From Bradyrhizobium sp. SK17 (GTDB lineage: Bacteria > Pseudomonadota > Alphaproteobacteria > Rhizobiales > Xanthobacteraceae): 64,000 nucleotides of DNA. Each line of letters opens with the position of its first letter. The first letter of the stretch is position 1. This document shows positions 1 through 8,029 of this stretch, piece by piece. The notes below the pieces were generated by a model. It ran no database searches. It was not told the origin of the DNA and saw only the letters and a list, made by a program, of their open reading frames with translations. Both the position numbers and the translations under genes were made by a program. The stretch lies in contig NZ_CP025113.1 of NCBI RefSeq assembly GCF_002831585.1, positions 620,001 to 684,000 of the forward strand, in the 5' to 3' direction.

Positions 1-413
1 TCGGCGCCATCAGCCGCTCCGACAAGGGCGCGATCGGCACCGACATCGAGCGGATGTACGAGCACTTCCCGGTGCTCAAGCAGCGCTACACCCAGCAGGC
101 CGGCACGCTGTCCGGCGGCGAGCAGCAGATGCTCGCGGTGGCGCGCGCGCTGATGCTGCGGCCGCGCCTGATGCTGCTCGACGAACCGTCGTTCGGCCTC
201 GCACCACTGATCGTGCGCGACCTGTTCCGGATTCTCGGCAAGATCAATCGCGAAGAGAAGGTGACCATCCTGGTGGTCGAGCAGAATGCGCAGCTCGCGC
301 TCGAGCTCGCCGACCAGGCCTATGTGATCGAAACCGGACGGATCGTGATGTCGGGCAATGCCAAGGACATCGCGAACAATGAAGACGTCCGCAAATCCTA
401 TCTCGGCTACTGA
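1..413 (+). CDS. livF: Branched-chain amino acid-type ABC transporter ATP-binding protein LivF (5' end outside window)
   Basis: This is the C-terminal part of a LivF-type ATPase that powers a Liv/HAAT-family importer at the cytoplasmic face of the inner membrane. The frame is open to the left edge (first full codon at base 3), so the Walker A half lies outside the window. Visible are the ABC signature LSGGEQQ, the Walker B stretch LMLLDEPSFGLAP and the H-loop region VEQNAQLA. It ends 12 bases before a LivH permease gene, so livF-livH-livM form one operon serving the binding proteins downstream. The family call is firm; the ligand cannot be told from the ATPase. Confidence 0.93.
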   Translation, partial: GAISRSDKGAIGTDIERMYEHFPVLKQRYTQQAGTLSGGEQQMLAVARALMLRPRLMLLDEPSFGLAPLIVRDLFRILGKINREEKVTILVVEQNAQLALELADQAYVIETGRIVMSGNAKDIANNEDVRKSYLGY

Positions 414-425
414 GGAGCTGGCACA

Positions 426-1304
426 ATGGAGCTTTTTGCCAACCAGGTCCTGGCCGGCATCGCCACCGGCGCGATCTATGCATGCATGGCGCTCGCGGTG
501 GTCATGATCTACCAGGCCATCGACCATCTGAATTTCGCCCAGGGCGAAATGGCGATGTTCTCGACCTTCGTGTCCTGGCAGCTGATGCAATGGGGCGTGC
601 CATATTGGGGCGCCTTTGTGCTCACGGTCGCCTTTTCGTTCGCAGCCGGCATCGTCATCGAGCGGCTGCTGTTCAAGCCGCTGGCGAAGGCGCCGATCCT
701 GACCAACGTCGCCGGGTTCATCGCGCTCTATGCGATCATCAACTCGGTCGCCGGCCTGATCTGGGACTTCACCATCAAGCAATATCCGACGCCGTTCGGC
801 TCCTCGCCGTTCCTCGGCAGCCAGCTGATCTCGACCCACCAGGCCGGCATGATCGGCATCACGCTGCTGATGCTGCTCCTGCTGTTCTTCTTCTTCCGCT
901 TCACCCGGGTCGGTCTTGCGATGCGGGCGGCGGCTTCGCTGCCGGAATCGGCCCGCCTGGTCGGCATCAACACCTCGTGGATGATCGCGCTCGGTTGGGG
1001 CATGGCGTCCGCGATCGGCTCGATCGCCGGCATGATGATCGCACCGGTGGTGTTCCTCGAGCCGAACATGATGCTCGGCGTGCTGATCTACGGATTTGCC
1101 GCGGCCGTGCTCGGCGGCCTGAGCTCGCCGTTCGGCGCCGTGATGGGCGGCTTCCTGGTCGGCATCTTCGAGAACCTGGTCGGCACCTACATCCCCGGCG
1201 TCGGCAATGAGCTGAAACTTCCGATCGCGCTTGCGCTGATCATCGTCGTCCTGGTCGTGAAACCGGCAGGCCTGTTCGGCCGCGCCATCGTCAAGCGAGT
1301 TTGA
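426..1304 (+). CDS. livH: Liv-type ABC transporter permease LivH
   Basis: This 292-residue inner-membrane permease is one half of the translocation channel of a Liv-type importer. It begins in typical LivH fashion (GIATGAIYACMALAVVMIYQ), followed by the conserved LNFAQGEMAM segment near residue 40, and it is hydrophobic throughout, with about eight predicted membrane segments. The region near residues 165-185 (GLAMRAAASLPESARLVGIN) corresponds to the loop that contacts the ATPase. It lies 12 bases after livF, and its stop overlaps the upstream edge of livM. Length and motifs fit the family well. Confidence 0.94.
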   Translation: MELFANQVLAGIATGAIYACMALAVVMIYQAIDHLNFAQGEMAMFSTFVSWQLMQWGVPYWGAFVLTVAFSFAAGIVIERLLFKPLAKAPILTNVAGFIALYAIINSVAGLIWDFTIKQYPTPFGSSPFLGSQLISTHQAGMIGITLLMLLLLFFFFRFTRVGLAMRAAASLPESARLVGINTSWMIALGWGMASAIGSIAGMMIAPVVFLEPNMMLGVLIYGFAAAVLGGLSSPFGAVMGGFLVGIFENLVGTYIPGVGNELKLPIALALIIVVLVVKPAGLFGRAIVKRV

Positions 1305-1306
1305 TC

Positions 1307-2323
1307 ATGAGCGCCGCTGAAGAAATCGTCACAGAAGCCCCGGCCATCGAGGCCGTGCCAAAGCGCGCGATGACCCTGGGTTACGGCACCTCGCTCGTGG
1401 TGCTGGCCGCGCTGATCATCATCCCGCTGTTCGTGAAGAACTTCATCATCTTCCAGATGACGATGCTTCTGATCTACGCGCTCGCGGTGATGGCCCTCAA
1501 CATCCTGACCGGCGGCAGCGGTCAGTTCTCGCTCGGTCAGAGCGCGTTCTATGCCGTCGGCGCCTATACGTCGGCGATCCTGATGGAGCATGCGGGCATG
1601 AACTATGCCCTCACGCTGCCAATCGCCGGCATCGTCTGCTTCGGCTTCGGCTTCCTGTTCGGCCAGCCGGCGCTGCGGCTTTCCGGCGTCTATCTGGCGC
1701 TCGCGACCTTTGCGCTTGCCACCGCGATGCCGCAGCTGCTCAAGCTCGGCTATTTCGAGCACTGGACCGGCGGCGTGCAAGGCCTCGTCGTCACCAAGCC
1801 GGATGCCCCGTTCGGCCTGCCGATGTCGCAGGACATGTGGCTCTACTACTTCACCCTGGTGGTCTCGATCGCAATCTATGTCGCCTCGGTGAACCTGCTG
1901 CGCTCGCGCTCCGGCCGCGCCTTCATGGCGATCCGCGACAACGAGATCGCGGCCTCCGCGATGGGTGTCGACGTCGCGCTGTACAAGACGCTGGCGTTCG
2001 GCGTCTCGGCCGGCATCACCGGCGTCGCCGGCGGTCTCGGCGCCATCGCGGTGCAGTTCGTGGCACCCGACGGCTACACCATCCAGCTCGCGATCTCGCT
2101 GTTCCTCGGTATGGTGGTCGGCGGCGTCGGCTGGCTGCCGGGCTCGATCGTAGGTTCCGCCTTCATCATCTTCGTGCCCAACATCGCGGAAGGCATTTCC
2201 AAGGGCCTCTCCGGCGCTGTGTTCGGCGTGCTGCTGTTCCTCGTCATCTTCCTCGTGCCGCACGGCGCCAGGCAGGTTGCGATCGTTGCCCAGCAGCTGG
2301 CCGCGAAGCTCAAGAAAAACTGA
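1307..2323 (+). CDS. livM: Liv-type ABC transporter permease LivM
   Basis: This 338-residue permease is the second channel subunit, partner of the preceding LivH. The diagnostic LivM stretch GQFSLGQSAFYAVGAYTSAI lies near residues 67-87, and the ATPase-contacting loop around ARAFMAIRDNEIAASAMGV follows later. ATG at 1307 is chosen; an in-frame TTG at 1301 inside the end of livH is a possible alternative start. A charged N-terminal tail of about 20 residues precedes the first membrane segment. The stop is followed at once by a 48-bp palindromic repeat, which may separate permease expression from that of the binding proteins. Confidence 0.93.
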   Translation: MSAAEEIVTEAPAIEAVPKRAMTLGYGTSLVVLAALIIIPLFVKNFIIFQMTMLLIYALAVMALNILTGGSGQFSLGQSAFYAVGAYTSAILMEHAGMNYALTLPIAGIVCFGFGFLFGQPALRLSGVYLALATFALATAMPQLLKLGYFEHWTGGVQGLVVTKPDAPFGLPMSQDMWLYYFTLVVSIAIYVASVNLLRSRSGRAFMAIRDNEIAASAMGVDVALYKTLAFGVSAGITGVAGGLGAIAVQFVAPDGYTIQLAISLFLGMVVGGVGWLPGSIVGSAFIIFVPNIAEGISKGLSGAVFGVLLFLVIFLVPHGARQVAIVAQQLAAKLKKN

Positions 2324-2371
2324 AGCATGATCCGGAAAACCGCGACGCGGTTTTCCGGACGGGATCATGCT
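2324..2371. repeat. Palindromic intergenic repeat (agcatgatccgg family)
   Basis: A near-perfect inverted repeat starts directly after the livM stop. The arms AGCATGATCC and GGATCATGCT flank an inner stem GGAAAACCGCG/CGCGGTTTTCC. Related copies lie near 16496 and 21324. It would form a strong hairpin in mRNA between livM and the first binding-protein gene, so it may stabilise or separate the two transcript segments; that role is inferred. Confidence 0.85.
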
Positions 2372-2406
2372 CACCAAAAGCCTATAGAACCAAACCAGGA
2401 GACATT

Positions 2407-3630
2407 ATGCTTTCTACCGTTCGGATCGCCGCGATTTCCGCGGCGATCGTTGCCGCGACGTCCACTGCCGCATTCGCCCAGAAGAAATACGACACCGGCG
2501 CGACCGATACCGAGATCAAGGTCGGCAACATCATTCCCTATAGCGGCCCCGCCTCCGCCTATGGCGTGATCGGCAAGACCGAAGAAGCCTACTTCAAGAT
2601 GATCAACGACCAGGGCGGCATCAACGGCCGCAAGGTCAACTTCATCACCTATGACGATGCCTACTCGCCGCCGAAGGCGGTCGAACAGGTGCGCAAGCTG
2701 GTCGAGAGCGACGAGGTGCTGCTGGTGTTCAACCCGCTCGGCACGCCGTCGAACACCGCGATCCAGAAATACCTGAACTCCAAGAAGATCCCGCAGCTGT
2801 TCGTCGCCACCGGCGCCACCAAGTGGAACGATCCGAAGAACTTCCCGTGGACCATGGGCTGGCAGCCGAGCTACCAGAGCGAAGCCCAGATCTACGCCAA
2901 ATGGCTGATGAAGGAGAAGCCCGACGCCAAGGTCGCGATCCTCTATCAGAACGACGATTTCGGCAAAGACTACCTCAAGGGCACCAAGGACGGCTTCGGC
3001 GCCAAGGCGGCCACCAGCATCATCATGGAGGAGAGCTACGAGATATCCGAGCCATCAATCGACAGCCACATCGTCAAGATCAAGGCCGCCAATCCGGACG
3101 TGCTGCTGATCTACACCACGCCGAAGTTCGGCGCCCAGACCATCAAGAAGACCGCCGAGCTCGGCTGGAAGCCGTTGCAGATCATCACCAACGTGTCGGC
3201 CTCGGTCGGCAGCGTGATGCAACCGGCCGGCTTCGACAACGCCCAGGGCGTGCTGTCGGCGGCCTACGCCAAGGACGGCGCCGATCCGCAGTGGGCCAAC
3301 GATCCCGGCATGAAGAAATGGTCGGCCTTCCTCGACAAGTACATGCCCGGCGCCGACCGCACCGACGGCGGCTATGTCTACGGCTATGGCGCCGCGCAGA
3401 CGCTCGCCAAGGTGCTCGAGATGTGCGGCGACGATCTGACCCGCGCCAATGTGATGAAGCAGGCCGCCAGCCTGAAGGACTTCACGCCCGACACGCTGCT
3501 GCCCGGCGTCAAGATCAACACCTCGGCCACCGACTTCGCCCCGATCGCCCAGTTGCAGATGCAGCGCTTCAAGGGTCAGAAATGGGAACTGTTCGGCGAC
3601 ATCATTTCCGGCGACGTGCCTTCCGAGTAA
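2407..3630 (+). CDS. Liv-type ABC transporter substrate-binding protein 1 (first of five tandem paralogues)
   Basis: This 407-residue periplasmic binding protein (type I fold, Peripla_BP_6/LivK-like) has a signal peptide of about 24 residues ending in AAFA, then QKKYDTG. The shared family block IKVGNIIPYSGPASAYG follows. The ligand-loop region reads NPLGTPSN, and later blocks include ATGATKWNDPK, PWTMGWQPSYQ and LYQNDDFGKDY. The ATG at 2407 is preceded by AGGAG a few bases upstream. It probably delivers its ligand to the LivFHM complex just upstream. The ligand is unknown; aromatic acids are plausible given the neighbouring catabolic genes and related Rhodopseudomonas proteins. Confidence 0.92.
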   Translation: MLSTVRIAAISAAIVAATSTAAFAQKKYDTGATDTEIKVGNIIPYSGPASAYGVIGKTEEAYFKMINDQGGINGRKVNFITYDDAYSPPKAVEQVRKLVESDEVLLVFNPLGTPSNTAIQKYLNSKKIPQLFVATGATKWNDPKNFPWTMGWQPSYQSEAQIYAKWLMKEKPDAKVAILYQNDDFGKDYLKGTKDGFGAKAATSIIMEESYEISEPSIDSHIVKIKAANPDVLLIYTTPKFGAQTIKKTAELGWKPLQIITNVSASVGSVMQPAGFDNAQGVLSAAYAKDGADPQWANDPGMKKWSAFLDKYMPGADRTDGGYVYGYGAAQTLAKVLEMCGDDLTRANVMKQAASLKDFTPDTLLPGVKINTSATDFAPIAQLQMQRFKGQKWELFGDIISGDVPSE

Positions 3631-3658
3631 CATTGCACTGCGGAAACAAAATCAACCG

Positions 3659-3689
3659 GCCTCCGCGACTTCAGTCGCGGGGGCTTTTT
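3659..3689 (+). terminator. Intrinsic terminator after binding-protein gene 1
   Basis: An 11-bp stem (GCCTCCGCGAC pairing with GTCGCGGGGGC, loop TTCA) is followed directly by five T residues. It lies about 30 bases after the stop of the first binding-protein gene and just before a promoter-like sequence. Confidence 0.9.
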
Positions 3690-3690
3690 G

Positions 3691-3719
3691 TTGACGCCCG
3701 GTGCCGATGGTATTGAATA
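3691..3719 (+). promoter_or_regulatory. Sigma70-like promoter of binding-protein gene 2
   Basis: TTGACG (3691-3696) and TGAATA (3714-3719) are separated by 17 bases, immediately after the terminator of the first gene and 31 bases before the next ATG. The -35 match is good and the -10 match is weak. The placement suggests that each binding protein has its own transcript. Confidence 0.5.
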
Positions 3720-3750
3720 CGCTCCAACAAAGACTCCAGGTGGGGAAACC

Positions 3751-4977
3751 ATGACTGCCGTACGTCCGTCCCTGACGGCGCTCTTGTCCGCATTTGCCCT
3801 GATCATGACGTGTTGCGACGGCGCACTGGCCCAGAAGGCCTATGACCCCGGCGTCAGCGACACCGAGATCAAGATCGGCAACACCATGCCGTACTCGGGA
3901 CCTGCTTCGGCCTTTGGCGTGATCGGCAAGGCCGAAGCGGCCTATTTCAGGATGATCAACGATGCCGGCGGCATCCACGGCCGCAAGATCAAATTCATCT
4001 CCTATGACGATGGCTACTCACCGGCCAAGACGGTGGAGCAGACGCGCAAGCTGGTCGAGGACGACCAGGTCCTGCTGGTGTTCGGCTCGGTCGGCACCGG
4101 AAGCAACGCGGCGGTCCGGAAATACATGAACGAGAAGCAGGTGCCCCAGTTGTTCATCGCATCCGGCGCCTCCAAGTGGAACGACCCGAAGAACTATCCA
4201 TGGACCATGGGTTGGCAGCCGTCCTACCAGGACGAGGCGAGGGTCTACGCAAAATACATCATGAAGCACAAGGCCGACGCCAAGGTCGGCGTGCTCTACC
4301 AGAATGACGATTTCGGCAAGGACTACATCAAGGGCCTGAAGGACGCGTTCGGCGACAAGGCGTCGATGATCGTGGCCGAGGAGGCCTACGATACGTCGGA
4401 GCCGACCATCGACAGCCACATCGTCAAGCTGAAAGCCGCCGGCGCCGACACTTTCATCAGCATCACGTCGCCGAAATTCGCGGCGCAGGCGATCAAGAAG
4501 GCCGCCGAGATCGCGTGGACGCCGTTGCAGATCGTCACCAACGTCTCGGCCTCGGTCGGCGGCGTGATGCAGCCCGCCGGCTTCGAAAATTCGCAGGGCA
4601 TCCTGTCGGCGTCCTATCTCAAGGACGGCGCCGATCCGCAGTGGGACAAGGATCCCAGCATGGAGAAATTCCTTACCTTCCTTAAGAAGGACTATCCCGA
4701 CGCCAACAAGCTCGACGGCGCCAACGCCTACGGCTATGCCGCCGCGCAAACCCTGGTGAAGGTGCTCGAGATGTGCGGCGACGATCTCACCCGCGCCAAT
4801 GTCATGAAGCAGGCCGCGAGCCTGAAGGACTTTGTCCCGGACACACTGCTGCCCGGCATCAGCATCAACACCTCGCCCACCGACTTCGCACCGATCAAGC
4901 AACTGCGCTTGATGCGCTTCAAGGGCGAGAAGTGGGAGCTGTTCGGCGACATCATTTCGAGCAATCTCAGCAACTGA
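3751..4977 (+). CDS. Liv-type ABC transporter substrate-binding protein 2 (tandem paralogue)
   Basis: This 408-residue periplasmic binding protein starts at ATG 3751, after a purine-rich GGTGGGGAAACC leader. It has a signal peptide ending near GALA, then QKAYDPG. It is the most divergent of the array at the ligand loop: FGSVGTGSN replaces the FNPLGTPSN form, and ASGASKWNDPK replaces ATGATKWNDPK. The rest of the fold blocks (PYSGPASAFG, PWTMGWQPSYQ, YQNDDFGKDY) are retained. It likely feeds the same LivFHM permease but with different ligand preference. That inference rests only on the changed loop. Confidence 0.91.
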   Translation: MTAVRPSLTALLSAFALIMTCCDGALAQKAYDPGVSDTEIKIGNTMPYSGPASAFGVIGKAEAAYFRMINDAGGIHGRKIKFISYDDGYSPAKTVEQTRKLVEDDQVLLVFGSVGTGSNAAVRKYMNEKQVPQLFIASGASKWNDPKNYPWTMGWQPSYQDEARVYAKYIMKHKADAKVGVLYQNDDFGKDYIKGLKDAFGDKASMIVAEEAYDTSEPTIDSHIVKLKAAGADTFISITSPKFAAQAIKKAAEIAWTPLQIVTNVSASVGGVMQPAGFENSQGILSASYLKDGADPQWDKDPSMEKFLTFLKKDYPDANKLDGANAYGYAAAQTLVKVLEMCGDDLTRANVMKQAASLKDFVPDTLLPGISINTSPTDFAPIKQLRLMRFKGEKWELFGDIISSNLSN

Positions 4978-5088
4978 TCGTCGCGGATCGTCGTCAGATC
5001 CGCACGCTCAACTCAACAGCGTCGCGCGAAACAACCGCAATCTGTGCGGATGTCTCGCACCGATCCCGTGAGCGCGACTAAAGACGCA

Positions 5089-5218
5089 GCCTCCGTGGCA
5101 CCGCCGCGGGGCTTTTCGTTGAGACGTCCCGGGTAAGATGATAGTTTGCACGGATAACAATGAGCCCTCGAAACAGGGGGGCCGCGACACATCATCTGCT
5201 ATCAGGGAGAGAAACCGC
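5089..5218 (+). promoter_or_regulatory. Terminator plus leader/promoter of binding-protein gene 3
   Basis: An imperfect hairpin with a T4 tail (5089-5116) resembles the terminator after gene 1 and is followed by TTGAGA (5119-5124) and an AT-richer stretch near GATGATAGT, a possible promoter. The leader that follows (CCCTCGAAACAGGGGGGCC, then CGACACATCA) is closely matched by the leader of gene 4, which shows that the duplicated unit included its control region. Confidence 0.5.
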
Positions 5219-6445
5219 ATGTCTGCAACACGACATCTGGCGGCATTTGCCGTTGCGCTCGCGCTCGTCTCCGCATCCTGCAGCACAGCGCTGGCCCAGA
5301 AGAAATACGACACCGGCGCGAGCGATACCGAGATCAAGATCGGCAATATCATGCCCTACAGCGGCCCTGCGTCCGCCTATGGCGTGATCGGCAAGACCGA
5401 GGAGGCCTATTTCCGCAAGATCAACGCCGAAGGCGGCATCAATGGCCGCAAGATCACCTTCATCAGCTATGACGACGCCTACACGCCGCCGAAAACCGTC
5501 GAGCAGGCGCGCAAGCTGGTCGAAAGCGACGAGGTGCTGCTGATCTTCAATCCGCTCGGCACGCCGCCGAACTCGGCGATCCAGAAATACATGAACACCA
5601 AGAAGGTGCCGCAGCTGTTCGTCGCCACCGGCGCCACCAAATGGAACGATCCGAAGGAGTTTCCCTGGACCATGGGCTGGCAGCCCAACTACCAGAGCGA
5701 GACCCAGATCTACGCCAAGTACATCCTGAAGAACCATCCGAACGCCAAGATCGCCGTGCTCTACCAGAACGACGATTACGGCAAGGACTACCTGAAGGGC
5801 TTCAAGGACGGGCTCGGTGCCAAGGCGGCGTCGCTGATCGTCGCGGAAGACACCTACGAGGTCACCGAGCCGACCATCGACTCGCATATCGTGACATTGA
5901 AGGCTTCGGGCGCCGACGTCTTCATGAACATCACCACGCCGAAATTCGCCGCGCAGGCAATCAAGAAGAACGCCGAGCTCGGCTGGAAGCCGCTGCACTT
6001 CCTCAACAACGTCTCGGCCTCGATCGGCAGCGTGATTGCGCCCGCCGGCAAGGAGAACGCCCAGGGCATCATCTCCTCGGCCTATCTGAAGGATCCGACC
6101 GATCCGCAGTGGACGACCGATCCCGCGATGATCGCCTGGAACAAGTTCCTCGACCAATACTATCCGGACGCCAACCGCGCCGATGCCTCGGTGATGTATG
6201 CCTACACCGTGGCGCAGGGACTGGTGCATGTGCTGAAGGCCTGCGGCGATAATCTGACGCGCGCCAACATCATGAAGCAGGCGGCGAGCATCCAGAACCT
6301 AGAGCTCGGCGGCCTGTTGCCCGGCATCAAGGTCAACACCTCGGCGACCGATTTCGCCCCGCTCTCGCAATTGCAGCTGGAGCGCTTCAAGGGCGAGACC
6401 TGGGAGCGCTTTGGCGACATCCTGAGCAGCGACGTCGGCGGTTGA
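5219..6445 (+). CDS. Liv-type ABC transporter substrate-binding protein 3 (tandem paralogue)
   Basis: This 408-residue periplasmic binding protein starts at ATG 5219 behind AGGGAGAGA. The signal peptide (MSATRHLAAFAVALALVSAS...) ends near TALA, followed by QKKYDTGASDTEIKIGN. The ligand loop reads FNPLGTPPN. It is closest to the fourth paralogue, sharing even the first residues (MSAxRHLA), the KNxPNAKIAVLYQNDDYG block and the upstream leader, which points to a recent tandem duplication. The later part (FLNNVSASIGSVIAPAGKEN) differs from the other members. It probably uses the LivFHM permease at the start of the window. Confidence 0.92.
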   Translation: MSATRHLAAFAVALALVSASCSTALAQKKYDTGASDTEIKIGNIMPYSGPASAYGVIGKTEEAYFRKINAEGGINGRKITFISYDDAYTPPKTVEQARKLVESDEVLLIFNPLGTPPNSAIQKYMNTKKVPQLFVATGATKWNDPKEFPWTMGWQPNYQSETQIYAKYILKNHPNAKIAVLYQNDDYGKDYLKGFKDGLGAKAASLIVAEDTYEVTEPTIDSHIVTLKASGADVFMNITTPKFAAQAIKKNAELGWKPLHFLNNVSASIGSVIAPAGKENAQGIISSAYLKDPTDPQWTTDPAMIAWNKFLDQYYPDANRADASVMYAYTVAQGLVHVLKACGDNLTRANIMKQAASIQNLELGGLLPGIKVNTSATDFAPLSQLQLERFKGETWERFGDILSSDVGG

Positions 6446-6480
6446 TGCGGTTACGAGCAAGTCCGATCGACCAACAGCGC

Positions 6481-6614
6481 GGCCCCTGCGGCAATGTCGC
6501 AAGAGCCCGTCGTTGAGGCGGTCGGGACAGAATGATATTGCTAGCGAACAACAACAGAGCCTTCGAAACAGGGGGCCACGACACATCAGTCTGACAACAG
6601 GGAGAGAGACGTTA
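6481..6614 (+). promoter_or_regulatory. Decayed terminator and leader of binding-protein gene 4
   Basis: The spacer keeps the order seen before gene 3: a now imperfect hairpin (GCCCCTGCGGC...GTCGC) with no T tract, then TTGAGG (6513-6518), an AATGATATTG stretch, and the leader CTTCGAAACAGGGGGCCACG. Loss of the T tract suggests that genes 3 and 4 may be cotranscribed in part. Promoter function is inferred from position and from conservation with the gene 3 leader. Confidence 0.45.
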
Positions 6615-7841
6615 ATGTCCGCACCTCGACATCTGGCGGTCCTTGCGGCCGCGCTTGCGCTCGCCGCAGCTTCAAGCGGTTCGGCGCTTGCCCAGAAGAA
6701 ATACGACACCGGCGCCAGCGACACCGAGATCAAGATCGGCAACATCATGCCTTACAGCGGACCCGCATCCGCTTACGGCATCATCGGCCGCACCGAGGCC
6801 GCCTATTTCAAGAAGATCAACGACGCCGGCGGCATCAACGGCCGCAAAATCAACTTCATCTCCTACGACGACGCCTACTCGCCGCCGAAGGCCGTGGAGC
6901 AGGCCCGCAAGCTGGTCGAGAGCGACGAGGTGCTGCTGATCTTCAACTCGCTCGGGACGCCGTCGAACTCGGCGATCCAGAAATACATGAACTCCAAGAA
7001 GGTGCCGCAGCTGTTCGTCGCCACCGGCGCCACCAAGTGGAACGATCCGAAGGAGTTTCCGTGGACCATGGGCTGGCAGCCCAACTACCAGAGCGAGACC
7101 CAGATCTACGCAAAATACATCTTGAAGAACATGCCGAACGCCAAGATCGCCGTGCTCTACCAGAACGACGATTACGGCAAGGACTATCTCAAGGGTCTGA
7201 AGGATGGTCTCGGCCAGAAGGCCGCCAGCATGATCGTCGCCGAGGACAGTTTCGAGACCTCGGAGCCGAGCATCGACAATCACATCGTCAAGCTCAAAGC
7301 CAGCAACGCTGACGTCTTCGTCGACATCGCAACGCCGAAATTCGCCGCCCAGGCGATCAAGAAGGTCGCCGAGCTCGGCTGGAAGCCGACCCACTTCCTC
7401 AACAACGTGTCGGCATCGGTCGGCAGCGTGATCAAGCCGGCAGGCTACGACAACGCGCAGGGCATCATCTCCGCCGCCTACCTGAAGGACGCCTCCGACA
7501 AGCAATGGGACAATGATCCCGGCATGAAGGAATTCTACGCCTTCATGGCCAAGGACTTCCCGGAAGGCGACAAGCTCGACGGCGGCACCGTGACCGGCTA
7601 CGGCGTGGCGCAGACCCTGGTCCAGGTGCTGAAGCAGTGCGGCGACAACCTCACGCGCGAGAACATCATGAAGCAGGCGGCGAACTTGCAGGACTTCCGC
7701 ACCGAGGTGCTGCTGCCCGGCATCAAGATCAACACCGCGCCGAACGATTTCGCGCCGATCAGCCAGTTGCAGCTGATGAAGTTCAAGGGCGAGAAATGGG
7801 AACTGTTCGGTGACGTCATCAGCGCCGACGTCGGCGGCTGA
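6615..7841 (+). CDS. Liv-type ABC transporter substrate-binding protein 4 (tandem paralogue)
   Basis: This 408-residue periplasmic binding protein starts at ATG 6615 after GGGAGAGAGACG. The signal peptide ends near SALA, then QKKYDTGASDTEIKIGN. The ligand loop reads FNSLGTPSN, and the remaining blocks (ATGATKWNDPKEFPWTMGW, LYQNDDYGKDYLKGLKDG) closely follow paralogue 3. The C-terminal part carries its own substitutions (AKDFPEGDKLDGGTVTGYG). It ends before a strong terminator at 7869. Family is certain; specificity is unknown. Confidence 0.92.
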   Translation: MSAPRHLAVLAAALALAAASSGSALAQKKYDTGASDTEIKIGNIMPYSGPASAYGIIGRTEAAYFKKINDAGGINGRKINFISYDDAYSPPKAVEQARKLVESDEVLLIFNSLGTPSNSAIQKYMNSKKVPQLFVATGATKWNDPKEFPWTMGWQPNYQSETQIYAKYILKNMPNAKIAVLYQNDDYGKDYLKGLKDGLGQKAASMIVAEDSFETSEPSIDNHIVKLKASNADVFVDIATPKFAAQAIKKVAELGWKPTHFLNNVSASVGSVIKPAGYDNAQGIISAAYLKDASDKQWDNDPGMKEFYAFMAKDFPEGDKLDGGTVTGYGVAQTLVQVLKQCGDNLTRENIMKQAANLQDFRTEVLLPGIKINTAPNDFAPISQLQLMKFKGEKWELFGDVISADVGG

Positions 7842-7868
7842 TTTTCCATCAACGGACGAAACTGAATG

Positions 7869-7900
7869 GCCTCCTGCGATACCGTCGCAGGAGGCTTTTT
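7869..7900 (+). terminator. Intrinsic terminator after binding-protein gene 4
   Basis: A perfect 11-bp stem (GCCTCCTGCGA pairing with TCGCAGGAGGC, loop TACCG) is followed by five T residues. It is of the same type as the terminator after gene 1, with a similar stem start (GCCTCC). Confidence 0.92.
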
Positions 7901-8029
7901 CATTAGCCATTGCGCCGGCTCCCGGGGCGATGCCGCTTACACTTTGCCCGGCAATGCGCTAGGAAAACCGGCAATCATCCGAAACGAAACCGACGCCCTG
8001 GCGCGGGAACAACAAGGAGTTTTCGGGAC

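Noticed and set aside
2324..2371. The hairpin after livM as a plain intrinsic terminator
   Set aside because: It has no T tract on the plus strand and belongs to a repeated palindrome family, so it was listed as a repeat.
1187..2377. Antisense open frame of 396 codons opposite livM
   Set aside because: It is low-complexity charged sequence opposite a clear LivM gene.
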